Source: an uncultured Gammaproteobacteria bacterium (GTDB taxonomy: Bacteria; Pseudomonadota; Gammaproteobacteria; Pseudomonadales; Azotimanducaceae). Taken from it: 17,489 nt of DNA. The notes beneath the pieces are model-generated. The model worked only from the letters and a program-made list of their open reading frames with translations, had not been told where the DNA came from and searched no databases. The position numbers were made by a program, and so were the translations under genes. Positions within the stretch are counted from its first letter, which is position 1. Each line of letters begins with the position of its first letter. Of the stretch, positions 7,872 through 14,985 are shown piece after piece. The stretch lies in contig CAJWLI010000007.1 of the NCBI GenBank assembly GCA_913043075.1, positions 1 through 17,489 on the forward strand, in the 5' to 3' direction.

Positions 7872-9303
7872 TTTTCGCTATGAATCAGTCGCGCAAATGG
7901 GGCGAATAAAAAGGATTCATTTTGTAGGGATCGGCGGAGCAGGTATGAGCGGAATTGCAGAGGTTCTTCACAATCAAGGGTATTACGTGTCTGGTTCCGA
8001 TAATCAGTCATCCGATATGACTAATAGGCTCAGCTCCTTGGGAGCAAAAATATTCATCGGGCACAAAGCGTCACAGATCAATGGCGCTGATGCGGTGGTT
8101 GTTTCAAGCGCTATTCCAAAAAATAATCCGGAATATGTAACCGCAATTAAAAAGCGTATTCCAGTTGTTCAACGAGCCGAGATGTTAGCGGAGCTAATGA
8201 GGTATCGATATGGTATTGCAGTTGCAGGTACCCACGGAAAAACAACAACAACTAGCTTGATTGCTTCGGTATTTAACCAGGCTGAACTTGACCCAACTTT
8301 TATAATCGGTGGGCTTTTGAATAGCTCTGCAAGCAATGCCAAATTAGGAGCATCCCGTTACTTGATAGCCGAAGCAGACGAAAGCGACGCTTCTTTTCTT
8401 CATCTTCAGCCAATGCTAACTGTTTTGACTAACGTTGATAGAGATCATTTGATAAATTACGAAGGAAGTTTTAAAAGGCTACAGCAAGCTTTTATAAAAT
8501 TCATTCACAACTTGCCGTTTTATGGGTTGCTAGTTGCATGTGTTGACGATCCGATTACTAAAGTAATTCTGTCTAAAGTTAATCGTCCTATTATTACATA
8601 CGGTTTTGATGAAGAAGCTGATTATAGAGCAACCGATTTTATACAGAATGGGTTTAGGTCCACTTTTACGGTAAAAAAGAAAGATGATCCCAAGGTATGC
8701 GCATCTATAGACTTCAAGATGCCTGGTTCTGAGAATGTTCAAAACGCTCTAGCATCTTTCGCTGTTGCGTCAGAAGAGGGTATCGCGATAGAGAAGATTA
8801 TTAGTGGAATTGAATCTTTCGATGGCGTTTCAAGAAGATTTCAATATCACGGGACGTTTGGTGTAGATCAAGGCAAATTTATGTTGGTAGATGACTACGG
8901 ACACCATCCAAACGAAGTAAGATCAGTAATTGCAGCTATCCGGAATGGATGGCCTGAGTCCCGACTAATAATGGTTTACCAACCTCACAGATATTCTAGG
9001 ACATTGGAAATGTTCGAGAGTTTCGTTGATGTCCTCTCCAGTGTAGATCATCTTTTCTTGCTTGAAACCTATGCCGCCGGAGAAGAGGCTCTTGATGGTG
9101 CTGGAAGTAAAGATTTGTTTAATCAGTTAAAACTGAAAACTTCTGTTTCAGTTAAATTCGTAGAATCTATTCAGGAAGTGCCATGTTTGCTCGAATCGTG
9201 TGTTCGCCCTGGAGATTTAGTTGTTACTCAGGGGGCAGGAGAGACCGCGCAGATAGCGAGGGCTTTAACTCAACGATGGCAGAGCGAGGAAACGATTTCA
9301 TGA
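7864..9303 (+). CDS. murC: UDP-MurNAc:L-alanine ligase MurC
   Basis: MurC attaches the first amino acid, L-alanine, to UDP-MurNAc with ATP. It has 479 residues (E. coli 491). The N-terminal nucleotide-binding domain begins RIKRIHFVGIGGAGMSGIAEVL. The ATP loop is GTHGKTTTTS with K126, the His variant typical of MurC, and EADESDASFL follows. The C-terminal domain shows DDYGHHPNEV and YQPHRYSRT. There is no sign of a fused D-Ala-D-Ala ligase, as occurs in some lineages. The start overlaps ftsW by 8 nt behind a purine-rich stretch (GGAAGAGAAAGAA). The stop overlaps the ftsQ start (ATGA, 9300-9303). No murG lies before it and no murB or ddl after it. Confidence 0.96.
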   Translation: MSSFRYESVAQMGRIKRIHFVGIGGAGMSGIAEVLHNQGYYVSGSDNQSSDMTNRLSSLGAKIFIGHKASQINGADAVVVSSAIPKNNPEYVTAIKKRIPVVQRAEMLAELMRYRYGIAVAGTHGKTTTTSLIASVFNQAELDPTFIIGGLLNSSASNAKLGASRYLIAEADESDASFLHLQPMLTVLTNVDRDHLINYEGSFKRLQQAFIKFIHNLPFYGLLVACVDDPITKVILSKVNRPIITYGFDEEADYRATDFIQNGFRSTFTVKKKDDPKVCASIDFKMPGSENVQNALASFAVASEEGIAIEKIISGIESFDGVSRRFQYHGTFGVDQGKFMLVDDYGHHPNEVRSVIAAIRNGWPESRLIMVYQPHRYSRTLEMFESFVDVLSSVDHLFLLETYAAGEEALDGAGSKDLFNQLKLKTSVSVKFVESIQEVPCLLESCVRPGDLVVTQGAGETAQIARALTQRWQSEETIS

Positions 9304-10022
9304 GTGGGAATTTTTTAAGAATGGGTTTAATGACCTCGCTTTCGTTAGGACTTATCTCTCTGGCAGTTGTCTTTTTGGACAAATCGTCTTTTGGCTCCTT
9401 GTCTATTTCGGGAGATCTAAATAATGAACAACTTTTTCGAGCAAAAGAAATATTAATGAAAAACAGTGGGAGAGGATCCAGTCCAAGACACATTATCTCG
9501 GCTTTGTCTGAGCTGCCTTGGGTTCGGGAAGTGAACTTGCGAAAGCATTGGTCTTTGGGCTCTGTCATAGAGATTTCCCCAAAAAACGTAATTGCCTATT
9601 GGAATGACGATTCTTTTATTGCGAACGACGGAGTAGTTCTAAAAGGGAATCTTTTTCGTGCAGGAAGCCTTCCCTATTTCTATGGCCCCGAAGGAAGGGA
9701 AAAAAATCTCATCGACTTCTATCTGCAGGTTAGTGGGGTTTTGAAAAGATATGGGCATCATATAAATGAGCTTAAGCTTTCCGAGTTAGGCGCTTGGTCA
9801 ATTGAGATGCAGACTGGACTTCGTCTTTTTCTAGGAAAAGACGAACTTAAAAATCGGTTAGAGCGTTTTATTGCTTTGGAGGAGTATCGCCGAATGACGG
9901 GTGATGGGCGGCCGGTTTTGAGTGCCGATGCTAGATACCCGGGTGGATTAGCAGTTAGATTCGGCGACGAAAAGTTTGGACAAATATCAAGAAATTTAGC
10001 TCATAGGGAGATTGACTTATGA
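9300..10022 (+). CDS. ftsQ: Cell division protein FtsQ
   Basis: FtsQ is a bitopic protein that recruits FtsB-FtsL and links early and late divisome parts. With the ATG at 9300 it has 240 residues (E. coli 276). It has a very short cytoplasmic tail, one membrane helix at about 8-26, and a POTRA domain starting near SFGSLSISGDL and including LPWVREVNLRKHWSLGSVIEI. The C-terminal beta domain ends in LSADARYPGGLAVRF, close to the usual YPNGFAVR. The frame stays open upstream to 9183, but that would read into murC. The ATGA overlap and the AGGA nine bases upstream favour 9300; an ATG at 9276 is a second option. Confidence 0.93.
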   Translation: MSGNFLRMGLMTSLSLGLISLAVVFLDKSSFGSLSISGDLNNEQLFRAKEILMKNSGRGSSPRHIISALSELPWVREVNLRKHWSLGSVIEISPKNVIAYWNDDSFIANDGVVLKGNLFRAGSLPYFYGPEGREKNLIDFYLQVSGVLKRYGHHINELKLSELGAWSIEMQTGLRLFLGKDELKNRLERFIALEEYRRMTGDGRPVLSADARYPGGLAVRFGDEKFGQISRNLAHREIDL

Positions 10023-11248
10023 CGAATCCAAATAACGGTCGAATAATGGTCGGGCTAGATATTGGGACCTCTAAAGTAGTTGCGATAGTTGCGGAATTGG
10101 GACTAGAGGGAGAGATAGATATCATAGGAATAGGCAGCCACCCCTCAAAGGGGCTTAAGAAAGGGGTAGTCGTCAATATCGAGACCACTGTCGAGTCAAT
10201 TCGACGTGCGATCGAAGAGGCAGAACTCATGGCGGGCTGCCAAATAGAGCAAGTTTATGCAGGGATCGCTGGAAGTCATATTCGAGGTCTAAACTCTCAC
10301 GGTATAGTTGCGATAAGAGATAAAGAAGTTTTTCAGGCAGATATAGAAAGAGTAATTGATGCCGCTCAAGCTGTTGCTATTCCTGCGGATCAGAAGGTTC
10401 TTCATGTTCTTCCCCAAGAGTATGTGATAGATGACCAGGAAGGTGTAAAAGAACCTTTGGGTATGTCGGGTGTTCGGCTAGAGGCAAAAGTTCATCTCAT
10501 AACATGCGCGGTCAATGCCTATCAGAATATTGAAAAGTGTATTAAGAAGTGCGGTCTGGAAGTCGAGGATATTATTTTGGAACAACTTGCCTCTGGAGAC
10601 GCAGTATTGACCGAGGACGAAAAAGATTTAGGAGTCTGCCTGGTAGATATTGGTGGGGGGACTACAGATATTGCGATCTTTTCCGAGGGTGCAATTCGGC
10701 ACACAGCCGTAATCCCCATCGCTGGAGATCAGGTAACAAACGATATAGCTATGGCTCTGAGAACCCCAACACCAAATGCTGAGGAGATAAAAATCAAGTA
10801 CGCGTGTGCGCTTGGTTCTTTGGCTCAAGAAAATGAAACTATAAAAATTCCAAGCGTAGGAGATAGATCTGACAGAGATCTATCTCGGCAAGCTTTAGCT
10901 GAGGTGGTTGAGCCCAGGTATGAAGAGTTATTTTCGTTAGTTCAAGCTGAATTAAGGCGCAGCGGTTTTGAGGATCTGGTTGCAGCTGGAATAGTCCTTA
11001 CTGGTGGAACCAGTAAAATTGAAGGGGCTATCGAACTAGCGGAAGAAATATTTCACATGCCTGTTAGCCTGGGCAAGCCAAAAAACGTAGCGGGTTTGTC
11101 AGATATAGTACGAAACCCTATTTATTCAACAGCAGTTGGGCTCTTGCACTACGGCGCAAATCAACAAACTAGAGGGGTTGCGAAAAAACCAAAGCAAAAA
11201 TCGGATGGATTAATAAACCAGTTTAAGAAGTGGTTTACGGGGAATTAA
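10019..11248 (+). CDS. ftsA: Cell division protein FtsA (actin-like membrane tether for FtsZ)
   Basis: FtsA is an actin-like ATPase that anchors FtsZ filaments to the membrane and signals to the septal synthases. It has 409 residues (E. coli 420). The first phosphate-binding loop is GLDIGTSKVVAIV (residues 12-24). DIGGGTTDIAIF near residue 212 is the second, and LTGGTSKIEG near 327 is the adenosine site. The C-terminal GLINQFKKWFTGN is an amphipathic helix of the kind that inserts in the inner membrane. A good Shine-Dalgarno, GGGAG, precedes the ATG, which overlaps the ftsQ stop by 4 nt. A long perfect inverted repeat lies inside the gene near 10860-10886. Confidence 0.97.
   Translation: MTNPNNGRIMVGLDIGTSKVVAIVAELGLEGEIDIIGIGSHPSKGLKKGVVVNIETTVESIRRAIEEAELMAGCQIEQVYAGIAGSHIRGLNSHGIVAIRDKEVFQADIERVIDAAQAVAIPADQKVLHVLPQEYVIDDQEGVKEPLGMSGVRLEAKVHLITCAVNAYQNIEKCIKKCGLEVEDIILEQLASGDAVLTEDEKDLGVCLVDIGGGTTDIAIFSEGAIRHTAVIPIAGDQVTNDIAMALRTPTPNAEEIKIKYACALGSLAQENETIKIPSVGDRSDRDLSRQALAEVVEPRYEELFSLVQAELRRSGFEDLVAAGIVLTGGTSKIEGAIELAEEIFHMPVSLGKPKNVAGLSDIVRNPIYSTAVGLLHYGANQQTRGVAKKPKQKSDGLINQFKKWFTGN
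10860..10886 (+). repeat. 11-bp perfect inverted repeat inside ftsA
   Basis: Arm GAGATAGATCT (10860-10870), loop GACAG (10871-10875), arm AGATCTATCTC (10876-10886). All eleven pairs are Watson-Crick. It is not followed by a T-run, so it is not an intrinsic terminator. It encodes the segment DRSDRDLSR, in the stretch between KIPSVGD and RQALAEV. As RNA it would form a stable hairpin in the ftsA message; any role in processing or pausing is inference. Confidence 0.8.
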
Positions 11249-11289
11249 TAAAACTATAAAGATTTTACATATCCTTAAAGGAGAAAAAG
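11249..11289 (+). promoter_or_regulatory. ftsA-ftsZ gap with strong ftsZ ribosome binding site
   Basis: These 41 nt are the first untranslated bases since before rsmH. AAAGGAG (11278-11284) lies six bases before the ftsZ ATG and is the strongest Shine-Dalgarno seen in the cluster. This fits the high FtsZ level needed relative to FtsA. I see no convincing promoter or terminator here. Confidence 0.8.
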
Positions 11290-12453
11290 ATGTTTGAGAT
11301 CGTTGATAGTGCTCCACAAAATGCGGTTATAAAAGTAATAGGTGTTGGTGGTGGTGGTGGAAATGCCGTCGAGCATATGGTGAAGCAAAAAATCGAGGGT
11401 GTTGAATTTGTTTGTGCAAATACAGACGCACAAGCGCTGACTGGTCTGAGAGCGCCAACACTTTTGCAACTGGGCAGCAGCGTGACCAGGGGGTTAGGGG
11501 CAGGAGCAAACCCTAATGTTGGGAAGGAAGCAGCGCTGGAAGACCGCGACCGAATTAGAGATATATTAAGTGGAACAGACATGGTTTTTATTGCTGCAGG
11601 GATGGGAGGAGGAACTGGCACCGGGGCAGCACCTATAGTGGCGGATATGGCAAAGGAGCTAGGAATTCTAACCGTCGCTGTAGTGACACGTCCCTTCGAC
11701 TTTGAGGGTAGAAATCGTATGACTGTGGCTGAGGAGGGAATTCTAGAGTTATCAAAAAACGTAGATTCTTTAATTACCATCCCCAATCAAAAACTCCTAT
11801 CGATCTTAGGAGAAGATACGCCGCTACTTGAAGCATTTGCGACTGTTGACGATGTTGTCTCGAGCGCCGTCCAAGGTATAGCGGATCTTATAATAAGACC
11901 CGGCATGATTAATGTTGATTTTGCTGACGTAAAAACAGTGATGTCCGAAAAGGGGAGTGCCATGATGGGAAGCGGAATGGCTACAGGAGATTCCAGAGCG
12001 AGGGAAGCTGCAGAGAGCGCTGTAAAAAGCCCTTTACTTGAGGATATCGACTTTACTGGTGCTAGGGGTGTTTTAGTAAATATCGCTGCTAGCAGCGATA
12101 TCACCATGGGAGAATTCGCCGAAGTGGGGGCCACAGTTCAAGAATTTGCTTCAGATAATGCCACTGTTGTGGTCGGTACGGTTATAGATGAGTCGATGAA
12201 CGAAGAGATGCGGGTTACCGTTGTCGCTACGGGGCTTGGAGATAAAACTGATACAAGTGGTCGATTTGGAGTGGCGCCTGAAGAGATGAAACAAGTAGCA
12301 GGCGATGGGGAGCGTGATTACACCAAATTTGATAGACCCACTAATCAGAGACGAAAGTTGCAGAACGAGAAAGGTGGTCTTATTCCCAAATCTCTAGAAA
12401 AAGATATGGAATATCTTGACATACCTGCTTTCCTGAGACGACAAGCGGATTGA
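11290..12453 (+). CDS. ftsZ: Cell division GTPase FtsZ
   Basis: FtsZ is the tubulin-like GTPase that forms the Z ring. It has 387 residues (E. coli 383). The GTP-binding core begins IKVIGVGGGGGNAVEHM. The tubulin signature GGGTGTG is at residues 106-112, the same numbering as E. coli. The T7 synergy segment NVDFADVKTVM is present. A variable linker near residues 318-370 leads to the conserved tail YLDIPAFLRRQAD, which binds FtsA and ZipA and is nearly identical to E. coli. A perfect 22-bp palindrome lies in the coding sequence at 12080-12101. Translation is likely strong because of the upstream AAAGGAG. The gene is followed by a 138-nt gap before lpxC. Confidence 0.98.
   Translation: MFEIVDSAPQNAVIKVIGVGGGGGNAVEHMVKQKIEGVEFVCANTDAQALTGLRAPTLLQLGSSVTRGLGAGANPNVGKEAALEDRDRIRDILSGTDMVFIAAGMGGGTGTGAAPIVADMAKELGILTVAVVTRPFDFEGRNRMTVAEEGILELSKNVDSLITIPNQKLLSILGEDTPLLEAFATVDDVVSSAVQGIADLIIRPGMINVDFADVKTVMSEKGSAMMGSGMATGDSRAREAAESAVKSPLLEDIDFTGARGVLVNIAASSDITMGEFAEVGATVQEFASDNATVVVGTVIDESMNEEMRVTVVATGLGDKTDTSGRFGVAPEEMKQVAGDGERDYTKFDRPTNQRRKLQNEKGGLIPKSLEKDMEYLDIPAFLRRQAD
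12080..12101 (+). repeat. 22-bp perfect palindrome inside ftsZ
   Basis: ATATCGCTGCT (12080-12090) is followed with no spacer by its exact complement AGCAGCGATAT (12091-12101). As RNA it could form a nine-pair stem with a CUAG loop; as DNA it is a candidate site for a dimeric protein. It encodes NIAASSDI, in the conserved region after RGVLV. No T-run follows, so it is not a terminator. Confidence 0.85.
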
Positions 12454-12591
12454 TTTTTTATCGGTCTGGCATAAGGCAGGGAAGTAAATTTTTAAGGACC
12501 GCAAGCCGCTCAGCTAGCCGTTCATGAAGGAGATTAGATCATTTTTTTCAATGATGTTAATGTTCGGGTGCCGGGGAAATTGGATAGAGCT
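12454..12591 (+). promoter_or_regulatory. ftsZ-lpxC leader region with possible promoter and orphan Shine-Dalgarno
   Basis: TGGCATAAG at 12467-12475 resembles an extended -10 element and repeats the TGGCATAA seen in the mraZ promoter. The only nearby -35-like element, TTGATT at 12450-12455, is too close (14 nt), so the promoter is weakly supported. A strong Shine-Dalgarno AAGGAG lies at 12527-12532 with no ATG, GTG or TTG at normal distance. Just after it, ATCATT (12538-12543) and AATGAT (12550-12555) could pair around a T-rich loop. I see no clear ftsZ terminator. Confidence 0.4.
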
Positions 12592-12595
12592 GTGA
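12524..12595 (+). CDS. Possible 23-residue leader ORF coupled to lpxC
   Basis: An ATG at 12524 opens a 23-codon frame (MKEIRSFFSMMLMFGCRGNW followed by IEL). It ends in TGA at 12593-12595, overlapping the proposed lpxC GTG as GTGA. That is the same kind of 4-nt coupling as at several other junctions here. It has no evident ribosome binding site before the ATG. AAGGAG lies inside it, and three further in-frame ATGs follow at 12551, 12554 and 12560. An open frame this short is easily produced by chance, and I recognise no relative. Confidence 0.2.
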   Translation: MKEIRSFFSMMLMFGCRGNWIEL

Positions 12596-13515
12596 TTAAG
12601 CAAAGAACACTGAAAAATGTAATTCGAGCGACTGGAGTAGGAATACACACCGGAGAGAAAATATATCTCACCTTAAGACCCGCTCCGATTGATACGGGCG
12701 TTATGTTTATCAGAGTTGACGCAGATCCAGTAGTAAAAATCCCAGCCAAAAGTGCATTTGTAGGTGCCACAAATTTGGCTACAACAATAACAAAAGATGG
12801 ATACAACATATCAACTATTGAACATCTAATGTCCGCCTTTAGCGGTTTGGGTATTGACAATGTGTATGTTGAGGTAAGCGGACCAGAGTTACCCATAATG
12901 GATGGAAGCGCAGCGAATTTTGTTTTTTTGATTCAATCGGCCGGTGTTACCGAGCAAGATGCTCTGAAGAAATTTATTAGAATAAAAGAAGCCGTCAAGA
13001 TTTACGAAAATGAGGGTTCAAGAGCTTTTGGCCAAACAGTAGAGGTCCACCCGTTTGATGGTTTTAGGGTAAGTCATACTATAGTTTATGATAACGCAGT
13101 AATTAAACAGCAACATGCCTCTGTTGATTTTTCTGCGACCTCCTTTGTTAAAGAAGTTAGCAGAGCTAGGACCTTTGGATTAGTGCAAGATTTCGAGTAT
13201 TTGCGAGAAAAGAACTTAGCTAAGGGAGGCAGCATGGATAACGCTATTTATGTTGGAGATGCTGACGTGCTTAATGACGATGGACTTCGTCACTCCGATG
13301 AGTTCGTAAGGCATAAGATATTAGATGCAATAGGAGATTTATATCTTATAGGTTCTAGCCTTATTGGTGAGTTCGTAGGCTTTAAATCTGGGCACGCCGA
13401 GAATCATGCTTTGATAAAAAAACTCATGGAGCAACCAGAGACATGGGAGTTTGTTACCTTTGGCGAAAACGATAAGGTTCCCTCATCCTATGAAGGTTTT
13501 GCTGAGTCTTTGTAA
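12592..13515 (+). CDS. lpxC: UDP-3-O-acyl-N-acetylglucosamine deacetylase LpxC
   Basis: LpxC is the zinc enzyme of the committed step of lipid A synthesis. From the GTG at 12592 it has 307 residues (E. coli 305) and begins VIKQRTLKN, aligning with the E. coli MIKQRTLKR. Zinc ligands are visible: H78 in STIEHLMSAFSGLGID, and H241 and D245 in RHKILDAIGDL. The conserved GHAENHALI, MDGSAANFVFL and SRARTFG segments are present. The frame stays open upstream to a GTG at 12568 and to 12538, but that part does not resemble the family. The Shine-Dalgarno for 12592 is weak (GGA, 12582-12584). The C-terminus (YEGFAESL) does not resemble the E. coli tail needed for FtsH degradation. The 3' end overlaps dciA. 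Confidence 0.94.
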   Translation: MIKQRTLKNVIRATGVGIHTGEKIYLTLRPAPIDTGVMFIRVDADPVVKIPAKSAFVGATNLATTITKDGYNISTIEHLMSAFSGLGIDNVYVEVSGPELPIMDGSAANFVFLIQSAGVTEQDALKKFIRIKEAVKIYENEGSRAFGQTVEVHPFDGFRVSHTIVYDNAVIKQQHASVDFSATSFVKEVSRARTFGLVQDFEYLREKNLAKGGSMDNAIYVGDADVLNDDGLRHSDEFVRHKILDAIGDLYLIGSSLIGEFVGFKSGHAENHALIKKLMEQPETWEFVTFGENDKVPSSYEGFAESL

Positions 13516-13952
13516 CGTTGCTTTTTTAGAGTGTCGGATAGTCTACTTAATGCGCTGGAAATCGCGCTATCTCCAATTTCAATGGCTTGCATGGCAACTG
13601 TTTCTGCAGCATTTTTAGATACTATATTTCGATTAGCGTCAGGCGACGGCTTGTTTTTTAGAGGCTGAACCTTCATTTTTAACCCGTTTGCAACAATACC
13701 CGCACCCGAAAGCGCTGAGATGATCTCTTCCTCTCGGTACATTACGTTCGTGGCCTCAGTGGCTTTAGATACAATTATGCTAAGAATACCTCCTTTTATG
13801 CCGCAAATAGCGAATTCAAAGGGTATGGTAGATGCTATAATCTCTTGAATACTTTTGAGTTCTTGGGATTGGGTTACGAGCAAATGCAGTATATCATTAC
13901 CGTTTAGCAAGATGGTTTTTATGGATTTAACTTGCCTGGGCAAAGTGAGCAT
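13488..13952 (-). CDS. dciA: DUF721 protein, probable DnaB helicase loader DciA
   Basis: DciA (DUF721) is the ancestral loader/operator of the replicative helicase DnaB in bacteria without DnaC/DnaI. The 154-residue product has a DUF721-like N-terminal half: an early helical region (ILHLLVTQSQELKSIQEIIAST), then GIKGGILSIIVSKATEATNVMYREEEIISAL, then MKVQPLKNKPS. This matches the family pattern of a strand, a region with A-x-x-x-x-x-R/Y, and a following I/V-x-V-x-P. The call also rests on position: a reversed DUF721 gene between lpxC and the M23-secA pair is the Pseudomonas arrangement. The ATG at 13950-13952 has AGGAG 14 bases upstream, rather distant. It is the only gene on the - strand here, and its end overlaps lpxC by 28 bp. 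Confidence 0.75.
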   Translation of the reverse strand: MLTLPRQVKSIKTILLNGNDILHLLVTQSQELKSIQEIIASTIPFEFAICGIKGGILSIIVSKATEATNVMYREEEIISALSGAGIVANGLKMKVQPLKNKPSPDANRNIVSKNAAETVAMQAIEIGDSAISSALSRLSDTLKKQRYKDSAKPS

Positions 13953-14017
13953 AAGCTTTTTTAGGGCTCCTAATATTAGGTTTATAAAAAAATTACGGGT
14001 TAGTGGGTAGAGTTTAT
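13953..14017. promoter_or_regulatory. Divergent dciA / M23 peptidase intergenic region with palindrome
   Basis: These 65 nt separate two divergent genes and should hold promoters for both. CCTAATATTAGG at 13969-13980 is a perfect 12-bp palindrome near the centre, containing TAATAT on both strands; TATAAA elements on both strands lie just beyond (13981-13988). Neither has a convincing -35. The palindrome could serve as an operator for both genes, but nothing identifies a regulator. Confidence 0.4.
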
Positions 14018-14941
14018 ATGAACTTTATTATCGTCAGCAACAAATCTGGAAGGCATCATTCTTTCAATGCGAATTTGATCGTAATCTCCGGTTTAATTTT
14101 AGCTGTCTTGGCATTTGCGGTTTTTATTGGATTTTTTACGTATCGATACCTTAATTTTGATTCGTCCATTAGTCCTGAATTAGTGGTCAAGTGGAAGCAT
14201 GAGATGGAGGTCCAGCGAAGATATGTCGAACGTTTAAAGCAGGACGCGCAACTGAAACATCAGGCCTCTGCTTTAAGAATAGCTCAATTGCAAGCAAGAA
14301 TAGTTAGGCTTGATGCTCTTGGCGAGAGATTGACCAAAATAGGTCGGCTGAACGAAGGTGAATTTGATTTTTCTGGCGCCCCAGCGATGGGAGGGCCTGA
14401 AAAAATAATTGGTGCAGCGGCTTATAAGCCACCGTCATATATGGAATTACTGGATCAATTAGCCAGAGATATAGAAGATAGAGAGCAGCAATTGGGTGTT
14501 CTGCAAATTCTTATGGCTAAGCAGAAAATGGACAGAGATAAATTTATTGCCGGTAGGCCAGTTAAAAAAGGGTGGATGTCTTCTCGTTACGGTAGCCGCG
14601 TAGATCCGATTACCGGGAAAAGAGCCTGGCATGAGGGAGTCGACTTCGCCGGAAAAGAAGGTGCCGACGTGATTGCTGTTGCTGCGGGGGTTGTAGTATT
14701 TGCAGGCGAGCGAAGTGGCTACGGACGAATGATAGAAATAAATCATGGCGGCGGATATGCCACAAGGTATGGGCATCATAAGGAGCTTGCCGTAAATGCC
14801 GGTGATATCGTTAGGCGTGGTCAAGTTATAGGGCTTATGGGTAGCTCAGGCAGATCCACTGGGCCCCATGTTCACTTTGAGGTGTATAAAGGTAGTAAAG
14901 TCGTTGATCCATCAAAGTATATATATCGAGCAACTAGGTGA
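14018..14941 (+). CDS. Membrane-anchored M23 family (LytM-type) peptidoglycan endopeptidase
   Basis: M23 peptidases are zinc enzymes that cleave peptide cross-links of peptidoglycan. The 307-residue protein has a short cytoplasmic N-terminus, one membrane helix near residues 19-45, and a periplasmic coiled-coil stretch near 58-105. The C-terminal LytM domain runs from about 190 to 300. The zinc ligands H205 and D209 (in WHEGVDF) and H286 (HVHFEV, H284-V-H286) are all present, with H253/H254 in RYGHHKEL. It is therefore predicted to be active, unlike degenerate EnvC/NlpD-type activators. I start at the ATG at 14018 (MNFIIVSNKSGR), which resembles relatives upstream of secA; an in-frame GTG at 14003 is less likely. 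It lies 74 nt before secA. Confidence 0.9.
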   Translation: MNFIIVSNKSGRHHSFNANLIVISGLILAVLAFAVFIGFFTYRYLNFDSSISPELVVKWKHEMEVQRRYVERLKQDAQLKHQASALRIAQLQARIVRLDALGERLTKIGRLNEGEFDFSGAPAMGGPEKIIGAAAYKPPSYMELLDQLARDIEDREQQLGVLQILMAKQKMDRDKFIAGRPVKKGWMSSRYGSRVDPITGKRAWHEGVDFAGKEGADVIAVAAGVVVFAGERSGYGRMIEINHGGGYATRYGHHKELAVNAGDIVRRGQVIGLMGSSGRSTGPHVHFEVYKGSKVVDPSKYIYRATR

Positions 14942-14985
14942 ATCTTTACCTGAAAATCCTTCCACAGCGCTAAATCATAAAATAG

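Noticed and set aside
9183..9299. 39-codon N-terminal extension of ftsQ into murC
   Set aside because: The extension is Cys/Arg-rich, unlike FtsQ, and the ATGA overlap at 9300 has a suitable ribosome binding site.
11265..11786. Open frame of 173 codons on the - strand across ftsZ
   Set aside because: Its residues are a low-complexity mirror of the Gly/Ala-rich FtsZ sequence; ftsZ is certain on the + strand.
12568..12591. LpxC start at the GTG at 12568
   Set aside because: It adds eight residues absent from the family and has no ribosome binding site at proper distance. GTG 12592 aligns with the known N-terminus, although it too has only a weak site.
12454..12591. Frameshift joining upstream ATGs to lpxC
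   Set aside because: LpxC is complete and full length from GTG 12592, so no sequence error needs to be assumed.
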